Assembly: GCA_001598975.1 (NCBI GenBank)
Contig: BBXU01000195.1
Coordinates: 1 to 24,420, forward strand
DNA length: 24,420 nt
Direction of reading: 5' to 3'
Source of the DNA: Parachlorella kessleri
Taxonomy: Eukaryota; Chlorophyta; Trebouxiophyceae; Chlorellales; Chlorellaceae
Part shown: piece after piece, positions 1 through 8,500 of the stretch
How the letters are laid out: every line of letters starts with the position of its first letter
Position numbering within the stretch: position 1 is the first letter of the stretch
Program-made: the position numbers and the translations under genes
Notes under the pieces: model-generated
Database searches by the model: none
Told to the model about the DNA's origin: nothing
Seen by the model: the letters and a program-made list of their open reading frames with translations, nothing else

Positions 1-92
1 AAGTTGGAGGGAGGGAGGTTCGTCCCCTTCCCCCCCTTTCTGACCAAGGGGTACCCAGCTTGGTAAAAGTAACCTACTGCCCCTTGCCCCAG

Positions 93-1174
93 GTTAGGTG
101 TCTGAACGAGGCGGTCAGCGGGTCCTGTCAGAAGGTCCTGAAACCTTGGGACAAACGGCTGGACTTCTCAGGGCCCACCTTGACAAGTGACGATGGGGAC
201 CCAGAGCTGCTGCTGCATGTGCCTTTTGATGGGGCTGTCAAGCTGAAGGCCATCTGCATCGTTGGTGCTGGAGAGGGCAAGAGCCCAGCTAAACTGAAGG
301 TATGGTGGGGCTACTTCCCAGGACGCTATATCAACTGCCTGCTGGGGTGCTGGGTCGTATGGGCAGGAGCAGCGCAGGACTTGGATCTGTTGACCTTGAT
401 GGCATGCTGTTGTGCCAGGTGTACATTAATAGGGACAACTTGGATTTCAGCACCGTGGCAGAGCTACCAGCCGTGCAAGAGTGGGACCTGCTAGAAAACC
501 TTAACGGACATATGGAATATCCAACTCAGTAAGTTGCGAGTCTCCACGGAACTCTAGCATGTCCACTTGCCGTGCTTCAATGTTGTACTTGTTTTCCTGA
601 AAATGGCTTTCTTGCACGCTCGCAGCATGATCAGAGGGGAGTATGCAGTACGGACTTCATGGCTTCCGCGACGCAGACTTGCATGTGGCCTGGCTGCAGG
701 GTAGCAAAGTTCAACGGTGTACATAGCATAGACTTGTACATCCCCGAAAACTTTGGCGCTGACTCCACAGAGGTGAGTCAGCTATAAGCGGGTGGGAGCC
801 TGCCGTCTGCTTATCACAAGCCTCACCATGAGGGAAACAGCATCGATAAAATTGATTGCTGTTAGACTTGCCCTGCACAGCTGCTGTACAGCATTGACCT
901 TAGCAAGTGCTACCCCTGGGGCTGAGGCTGGCCCTCAAAGCTTCCTGGACCTCGTCTGAGGCACCAACTAGCAACGTCATCCTGTATCCGCATGCTGCAA
1001 AGGGTGCACATGGTGCGCTGCCTCCCTGCATTGTAGGTTGTCTATGTTGGGTTCAAGGGGGAGTTTAGTGAGCGAAGACGACAGGCGGTGGAGGCTGTGT
1101 ATGAGGCCAAGCCCATGCCTCAGGACCACCAGGTGCCTGACGACCAGAAAACGGGGTGGAACCTGGGCATGTGA
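93..1174 (+). CDS. PITH-domain protein, PITHD1-like (5' partial)
   Basis: Four exons join in phase: 93-299, 419-528, 700-772 and 1037-1174 (TGA at 1172-1174), giving 175 visible residues. The first visible exon opens after a CAG acceptor at 91-92, so the start codon and N-terminus lie upstream of the window. The protein matches the PITH domain (C-terminal proteasome-interacting domain of thioredoxin-like proteins): CLNEA at the start, VKLKAICIVG, YINRDNLDF, FNGVHSIDLYI, NFGADST and VVYVGFKGEFSERRR, in family order. NFGADST and the GFKGEFSE segment resemble stand-alone PITHD1 proteins more than TXNL1; no thioredoxin domain is visible, but one could lie upstream. Family members associate with the 26S proteasome or act in signalling; the role here is inferred from the family only. 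All visible donors are GT and acceptors AG, with no frame defects. A TGTAA motif follows at 1393. Confidence 0.85.
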
Positions 1175-1392
1175 TGCGTTGTTATCGTCATGTGCACAGC
1201 TTAACTCGCCTGTGGGCAACTTCCCTGTTATGAGGGTCCCCGAGTGCTGCTCCCTCATTGCTTTTCCGCTGACGTTTGTTGTTGGACGCTTGGTCAACTG
1301 GTTGCCATGTGACGTCACGGTGGGGCTCAACACCTGATCGCCTCAGGTGTGCTACCAAGCTTGTGCTTCTAGTCCGTTTTCACTACTACAAT

Positions 1393-1397
1393 TGTAA
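1393..1397 (+). terminator. Putative poly(A) signal TGTAA of the PITH gene
   Basis: TGTAA lies 219 bases after the PITH-gene stop codon. TGTAA is the usual nuclear polyadenylation motif of green algae such as Chlamydomonas. Assignment rests on position alone. Confidence 0.4.
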
Positions 1398-2099
1398 ATT
1401 ACATGTCGCGTGAGAAGCGAGTCGCATAGGAACAACAGGAAGTGGTGCAACGTTGGAACTAAAATATATATCTGAAGGTAGGAAAGAGCGCTATGCAGAT
1501 AAGAATGCCCACAATGTTGGCTGTGTGTTTTTATGGTCCCTTAGGTGCAGGCTGCCCTGTAACACTGGCCTCCACCTCCCCCGCTGCATTGAAAGGGCAT
1601 GGGCTGGCACTGTGGGCTGCTGCCTGCTGGCCCCGTTAGCTGGCAGGCTATCTGCAAGCTGGTGGGAATGTTGGTAGTGCAGGTAGCCATGTCTGAGTAG
1701 CCGCCCATGCTATTGCATTCGCTCGAGCAGTCGCCACTTGCCACTGGGAACATGGCCCTACTTGGAGTGACCAGGCACCTGCGCAGGGGGAGGAACCTGG
1801 CAAGCTAAGTTTGGTACTCTCAGTAGTGGTGGCAAGCAGCAGACTCTCAACCCCACAGGGGTGAACTCCTTCGTCAGCAGCGAGTTCCTGGTAGCAGCAA
1901 GCTTACGACTATATCACAGGACCCGAACTCACATGACGGCAACCAGCAGGGCCAGTAACCGAGGATGGGGCTGCTCCATTGACGGGTTCCTCTTGGTCAT
2001 CGTGTATGGCACTGTCAGCCGTCCCCCACCGTGCACTGGCAACAGTTCAGTGTGCCCTGAAGGCCGTGGGAAGGATGGAAATGATGCCACCGCGTCCAG

Positions 2100-2264
2100 G
2101 TGAAGTTGCCTGCAGCTGCTTCTCGTTTCGCGGGCGTCGGCAGGGCGCTGGCGCGCTTTGACACTGGCCAGGCCTTGGACACTTGCCCACAAACCATGGA
2201 TTCGAGGGGAGCACTTAATGCGAGTCCTCAAGCATACTCCACAGCCATCAAACTGGCAATTTAG
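2100..2264 (+). CDS. Possible terminal exon of an unidentified small gene
   Basis: An open stretch of 54 codons runs from a CCAG acceptor at 2096-2099 to TAG at 2262-2264. It reads VKLPAAASRFAGVGRALARF at its start. A TGTAA motif 130 bases after the stop fits a plus-strand transcript end. No family is recognised, no upstream exon could be joined with confidence, and it may be non-coding sequence that is open by chance. Confidence 0.18.
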   Translation: MKLPAAASRFAGVGRALARFDTGQALDTCPQTMDSRGALNASPQAYSTAIKLAI

Positions 2265-2393
2265 GCTGTCGAACAGCCCACAGCAAGCAGCAGGTGCACG
2301 AGGCCCCTGACAACTTTGACTATCTCAGTCCGGTTGGCGTTTGATCGAGACAATTGGGCCCCTCGCCGCTGCCGTGCCCACTCTCAAGCACAG

Positions 2394-2398
2394 TGTAA
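2394..2398 (+). terminator. TGTAA motif, possible plus-strand poly(A) signal
   Basis: TGTAA on the plus strand, 130 bases after the possible terminal exon at 2100-2264. It belongs to no other reconstructed plus-strand gene, which is why it weakly supports one there. Confidence 0.2.
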
Positions 2399-2584
2399 TA
2401 TTAATAGACTAGTGAACAGTTGTAGTAGATATACCATGTATCAAATATGCAGTGGAAACATTGCTCCAAATCTCTTCAAATGCCATAAACTCTAAAATGT
2501 GGTCTGCGCAATGTCACGAAGTCGCCCTAGCACAACGCTGGAGGCCTTGAAGTGTCCAAACGGCACATGTGGAGTGGGTTTGAT

Positions 2585-2589
2585 TTACA
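2585..2589 (-). terminator. Putative poly(A) signal TGTAA of the MATH-RING gene
   Basis: TTACA on the plus strand reads TGTAA on the minus strand, 58 bases after the TAG stop of the MATH-RING gene. Its distance and strand suit that transcript. Confidence 0.4.
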
Positions 2590-2646
2590 TGTACAGTCTT
2601 ATCACCTGACCACATGAAGCAGCAGGGGATGCTAAGCTGCTGCCGG

Positions 2647-5049
2647 CTACACAAACACGGGCCGTTTGGTTGTCACCCGCTTTCCGCAGATGGGGCACTT
2701 TTTCAGCTCTGCCCCACACCCGCTGCACACCAAATGCCCGCAAGTGAGGAACAGGTCCTTGGGGTTAGACCGGCAAATCACACAGGCCGTGACTTCTGCT
2801 TGGGCCTCGTTCACGCGCCGCTGTGTAGCAGCCTTGCGCAGCCTAGGCATCCAACTCTCCAGCTCTGAAAGTGCATGATCCAAGTCATCTGCTGAGCATG
2901 TCCTGCAATAAGAGCAGCGCTTACTGAGGTGAATGCTAGGTGTAGGTGGGGCCATCTTGGTAATCTAGCCCAATCTATCCGCCGATGCAGGGTCCCCACC
3001 TTTGACTCTCCCGTTCCACACGTCCTCAATACACACTCTTATACGCATATGGGTTGGCTTCCTGAGGTATGCCACGGCGAGCATCACCATAGTACATTGC
3101 ATACTGCCAGCGTTGCACATGCCCAGCTTTCTATGGATATTGCCTGCCCACTGAGCTTTGCGAGTGATTGGGTGATGCAAGGCGATCCTGCACACCTGCA
3201 GGCTCCTTCATCGCCCTGCAGCACTCGGAGGCGCTTGTGAACCCTTTGAAGCTCCAGCTCGAGCGCTTGATCTCTGCCTCGTTGTCCCTTTCTTTGTTTT
3301 TTATAGCCTGCAGCACCTCTTGAGGGGCTTAGCCTGCTGAAGGCTTTTGTGCATGCAGCTCCTGTTGTGATGCAAATGCTGCCAGGGACACGCTGACGGG
3401 ATTGATTTCAGCAGCGGAAGCCAGCAGCTCACCTCCTGTGCCGCAGGTGCAACTACAGATCCCGCCCACGCTGCAGCGGCATTCTCATCTCGAGGAGCCA
3501 CACCCCACACTTCCACCTGCCAGCCAGAGACGTGCCTCCCTTGGTGTCAATCAACAGCATCTAAATAGCTTTTTGGCACTGGCGGAACCACTGACTGCAT
3601 GCTCTCCGGTATTAGCAGAATGCATCGTCGTCTTGTTGATGAAGCCTTCCCACGCAATAGGATGCACAGTCTCACTGGTGATGGAGCACACTCCTGGCCC
3701 ACCCACCCTGAATGCAAGCGCGCCTTGCCGCAAAAAGCCAGACTCTGGGTCCAGTGCTCGGGCCTGCTCCACGAACAGTGGAAAGCCTGCAAGTGCGCCA
3801 TTCAGAGAGCGTTGCTGCAAAACTCATGCATGTTCTACACTCTTATACTTTCCTTCCATTTACACTTTCTAGCTGAGTTACACCAGCTGCCTCCATGTGC
3901 AACTTGCATCTCGACTTACCCCAGTCCAACTGCTGAGAAGAGAAAGAATGTCGAGCATCTATAGCAGGCAGCAGGAGGGAGCGCTTCTTGAATGATGATA
4001 TTCAAGATGAGTCAAAGAGATTGAGATGGTCCCTTTAGATAGAATGCAGGTGGCAAGATGGGGTCAGACAGCAGTTTGGCCTCGCTGCACCAATTATCAG
4101 AGCAAAGGGTAGGGAAACAGGCGGCAGGCGCGGAAGCCGGAGGAGACGCCAGTGTAGCTGGACGGGCATGGTCCCTTTGTGTATATTGAGGGTGCTGTTC
4201 AAACTCTTCCCGGGGACCCACAACAGTCAGTGCCATTACCTAGGACACAGCACACTTGGTACAGGTTTCCAACGCGTGTACAAGTAAAGGAAGCAGCACC
4301 TGCCGCCTGCTTGCAAGTGTCAACCTACCCTTGCTGATGGCGTCAGCTGCGTTTCTGTGGTTTAAAGGGTTATTCTGAAAGTGGCAGCGCATGACTGCCC
4401 TGGGTTCCAGCTCTGAGCATCGTGGGCTACCAGGTACAAAGATATAGCATTGTCTTCGTTAGAAAATCTCGCTATACTGTTGCCCCTTGGAAAGCAAAGG
4501 AGGCGCCTGCAGGCAATGCAGCGCTCTTGAGACGCTGCTGGCACATATTCAGCACCAACAACCCAGCCGAAGGTCCTACCGGCAGGTTTATGATGCAGAG
4601 CGTACGGACGCACCACCTTGCAGCAACTTACCACCTGCAGCCCCCAGCCCAGAAGGTATCTGTCTCAACCTTGTCGAGCTGGTTGCTGAAGTCCTGAATA
4701 ACCCACTGCAGCCAGCACACTGTGGCATTGTGAGTGACAGTTTTTTTTATAGCTCAAGAACTTCTCAAGCAGAGAAGCCTGCTTGCCGTCTTGGTTCCTA
4801 TCTCATGTTGCTGCTGAGGTGCTGCCCTGTGTGGAACCGAGAACGCTTGTTGCAACAACATGAAGACCCACGGTTTGGAAGTACGGCAGCCAATAGCGAG
4901 CGCCTTTATTAGCCTAGCTACCCGAACATCGATAGATGCAGCGCTACTCTTGATGCTCCGAGGCTAGGCTAGCCTGGCCATTTGAACCAGACTAGATGAC
5001 TTACCCGCCATCGGGGCAATAATGATCTGTCCGTCCGGGGACTTGCCAT
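2647..5049 (-). CDS. MATH domain - coiled coil - RING finger protein, with two apparent frameshifts
   Basis: Eight exons read on the minus strand: 5005-5049, 4632-4705, 4329-4506, 3920-3958, 3707-3786, 3433-3516, 3196-3307 and 2647-2902; repaired length would be about 289 residues. The ATG at 5049 is followed by G and a GTAAGT donor. A MATH (TRAF-like) domain fills exons 2-6: WVIQDFS, DTFWAGGCRW, LLCFPRGNS, ISLYLVAHDAQSW, HSFSSQQLDWGF, ALDPESGFLRQGAL, VEVWG. A charged helix follows in exon 7. The last exon carries a C3HC4 RING: CVIC, CGHLVCSGC, CPIC. RING plus MATH suggests a ubiquitin ligase that binds substrate through MATH. TRAFs and TRIM37 place RING before MATH, so the order is reversed here; the RING resembles the C-terminal RGLG type. 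Exon 3 meets an in-frame TAA (4362-4364) and exon 7 shifts frame near 3259-3266; one extra base at each site restores phase with the next exon. It may be a decaying gene or carry sequence errors. Confidence 0.75.
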
Positions 5050-5552
5050 GGGACTTGCCGATGACTATATCTTCAAAAGTTGGTACAAGGTCTGCCGCTC
5101 TCTGGCTCAGATCCTGGCGCCTCTCGTTCTCAGCATGATGTATATCACTTGCACCTTAACAATAAGGGTCACTGACTATCCTCGCTTACGCAAGCGTGAA
5201 GTCCAAGAACACGGATACCCACGGACCAGGTAGTCAATCCACATGCCACCGGATCACAAGAGTCGCTATGCAACAGACCAAGGAGTAGCCATCCATAAGC
5301 TCCATCAGATCCACAAGCTACTGGGCATGTACTGGCAGTGAGCTGGCCGGTGGCAGATGATCTATGTGAGCTGCTCTGCTACGCCGTGACGGTAAGAAAG
5401 TAGGAAAGGCCCGACACGCCGAAAGTGACAGCTCCCTGCCCTGAAAGGGTGTTGCAACGACCCATCATGTTACCACTCGCTATGAGCAGCAGCCTCAGAG
5501 CCTACACCTAGCATTGCATCACATTACCTTTCCTGCTTAGCCACTTTCCAAC
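5050..5552. promoter_or_regulatory. Divergent intergenic region, MATH-RING (-) and TTM-like (+)
   Basis: These 503 bases separate two head-to-head start codons (5049 on minus, 5553 on plus) and must hold both 5' UTRs and promoters, perhaps a shared bidirectional one. I see no clear TATA box or strong repeat, and no ORF here resembles a known protein. Confidence 0.45.
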
Positions 5553-8500
5553 ATGGATATTGCTGGCAAGCTACATGGAGAGGTTAACAGCAAAAAGAGG
5601 GACAAGGTGCGTCATGAGTCAGGGTCGCAGTTGGCAATGTGCCTGCCGGTCGGCGGCCGTTTGAAGGTTGTGGCTGCTGCCATCTGATCGCAGGCCCTGC
5701 TGAAGGACAAACTGGAACTGATGAAGGTTAAAGTGGACGGACAGACGCGGTATACCGTCAAACCACTGGAGATGGAGCTCAGTTTTGACAAGGGCTTCTT
5801 TGTAAGCAAAGCGAGGAGGCGGCCTAGCAGTGTTCCCGTGGTGTGCCACAGTGCAGCCGCTGGAACTGGTACAAAGCTGTGGCTTTCTGGGCTGTGCAGG
5901 TCTTCATCCGCGCAATCCAGCTACTCACACAGCAGAACAAGGACACCATCCTGGTGCGTGCGCTGGCCTTGCCACACTTGTGCCGTGGGGCCTTGCACGC
6001 CAGCGGCTCTGCGCTCAAAGCGGGGTGACGGCGCATGCCGTCCGCAGTGCATGCGCGTGCGGTCTGCTGGACTGCAGGCCAGCAGCGCTTGCTAGCTGTG
6101 GCACGCGAGAGCGTGTGCCGCTGCCCTGCACTTCCTGCGTAGGTGGGGCTGGCGGGCCCTTCTGGCTCGGGGAAAACTGCCTTCACAGAAAAGGTGAAGA
6201 GCTTCATCCCCGGCTGTGCTGTGTTGTCAATGGATAACTACAACGACGGCAGCAAAGTCATCGACGGCAATTTTGATGGTGAGCAAGGACACGTGTAGGT
6301 ATGTGCTGTGTGATACAATCTGCACAGCCCGCCTGCGCCAATGCTGCATTGTTTCTGGGCAATTCATGTGCCTGGGTTAAAGCGAAGGTTGCAGGCAGGT
6401 TTGAAGGGCAAAGCTGTTTCAACCTTGCGTGAACCCACGCATCACTGCGTGAACCCACGCATCACTGCGGTCAAGGTTGCAGGCAGGCTTGGAGGGCAAA
6501 AGGAGCTGTGCCACGTTGTGCTGCAGACCCACGAATAACTGATTACGACACCCTTCTGGCTAACGTGCGGGAGCTGAAGGAGGGCAAGTCCACACAGGTA
6601 CGCAGAAGGCAAGCATGGAGCGCTTGGCAGCTGGGGACCGCAGCACAGTGCGGCTGCTGCGTACAGCGTGGGGTGTGGTGTGGTGCGTATGCGAGCAAGA
6701 CTGTGGCGCGGGCAAGGTCGCATGGGGTATGTGGTAACGAGCCTAGGGCGGGTGCATACAGGTGCCAATCTATGACTTCAAGGAGAGCCGACGGGTTGGC
6801 TACCGCACGGTGGAGGTGCCTGAGTCGCGCGTAGTCATCCTGGAGGGCATTTATGCGCTCAGCCAGCGGATCAGGTGCAGCAGGGCCTTTGGCCATGGCG
6901 GCTTGCAGCGGACTGATAAGGTGGCAGTTGCAAGTCGGAGGCTTGGTGTATGTGAGGGAGGGGGCGCTGCAGCCGCGGCGTGCTTGCTAAGCTCCGGATG
7001 CCGCTGCTGCCCAGGAAGCCAATGGCAACTCCCAGCGGTTTTGCAGGGTTGCTGGTCCTGGCAGCGGCAGTTGTCTTGCCGCCTCCGCCTGGGCCAAAAG
7101 TCACACATCATTTAGTACCCTCTCAAGGCAAGCCTGGTGCGCCCTTGCAGGCCGCTGCTTGACCTGCGCGTGAGCATCACAGGGGGCGTCCACTTTGACC
7201 TGGTCAAGCGGGTGCTGAGGGACATTGACCGGTCGGGGCAGGCACCAGAGGACATCATCCAGCAGGCACGTGGGACCGGGGCTTATGGCCACACAAATGG
7301 CCATAACAGCTTCTCGGGGCGCGTGCTGCAAAGCAGGCAGGATATGTAGTGCCAGTCAAGCGCATGCACCCTGGCAACTGCCAAGGCGTGGCTGGCGCCG
7401 CCTCTGCTGGCGAGTGAGGCTGGCGAGTGCTGATATGGTGGGGCCGGGCACGTCTCCCTTCAGTTATCTCTGCGCGCACTGGTGCGAGAGTCTCGCTACA
7501 CAGGGACTCTGCCGCAGCATGGTTGTGATTTCAATTGCCCCCCACTCAAACTGTTCATGCTCACCTGCTTGCTGCCGGGCACTCTGATGCAGATCTCCGA
7601 CACTGTCTACCCCATGTACAAGGCCTTCATTGAGCCGGACCTCAAGGCCGCCCACCTGCGCATCTACAACCGCTTCAACCCCTTCTCCGGCTTCATGAGC
7701 CCCACCTACATCCTCAAGTCGGCCAAGGAGGTGACCAAGGACCAGGTCAAGGCGGTGCTGGAGGTGAGGGTAGGGAAAAGGGACGCAGAAATGGAAGTTT
7801 GTGGCTACTGCTAGCGGAGTAGATGCTGGGTACAGTGTGCGGAGCTGCCGTCAAAGGTAGCCTTGCATGAGCTGACATGGCGGCTGTGCCTGGACCCAAA
7901 CACTAGTAGTTGACGGCACTGCCACAGCCGTACCGCAGTAGCCACTGCTAGACTTGCTTGGTCTGCGGAGGTCTAATCCCACCCTTGCCTTTACTGGCCC
8001 CTTGCAGCCCAACCACGTGAACGTGAAGCAGGAGAGCGAGACGTACGACATCTACCTGGTGCCGCCCAATGAGGACCCGGAGACGTGCCAGTCCTGGCTG
8101 CGCATGCGGTACCGCGATGGGCGGTACAACCTCATGTTTGAGGAGTGGGTCGTGGACGTGAGTCGCCCTGCTGGCCTGCCTGCCTGCTGTGCTGTGCCGA
8201 GGCCCCGGCTGCTGGGCAGCTGCGCTTCAGCTCCGCTGCTGGGGCAGCAAATTGGAGCACAGTCGCTCTGTACTGCTTTCAGCGCCCATGCGGCCGCGGG
8301 GCTTAGCCTTCGCACTGGTCAGTGGCAGCCTCAAGGACGGGTGGAGTGACAGCCTTCTTCTGCTGGCCTGGGTACGTGCCTGCAGGGTGTGTTCATCATC
8401 TCGCCCCGCGTGACGTTCGAGGTGCCCGTGCGGATCCTGGGAGGGCTGATGGCTCTGGGCTACGAGATAGGGACCATCATGCGCCGCCGCTCAGATCTGT

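Larger units (their letters stand above)
1398..2584. other. Stretch without a recognised gene
   Basis: Beyond the PITH 3' UTR I recognise no protein family on either strand. The ORFs here are short and lack known motifs. Two plus-strand pieces look faintly like exons: 1860-1951, between a CAG acceptor and a GTAACC donor, and 2100-2264, which ends in TAG and is followed by TGTAA at 2394-2398. I could not join them in a consistent phase. The rest shows no RNA gene, transposon end or clear repeat. Confidence 0.4.

Noticed and set aside
4362..4364. Alternative genetic code with TAA as glutamine, as in some ulvophyte algae
   Set aside because: Only this one in-frame TAA was met in about 9 kb of reconstructed coding sequence. 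A one-base shift at the same place restores both the MATH motif and the phase of the next exon, so recoding is not needed.
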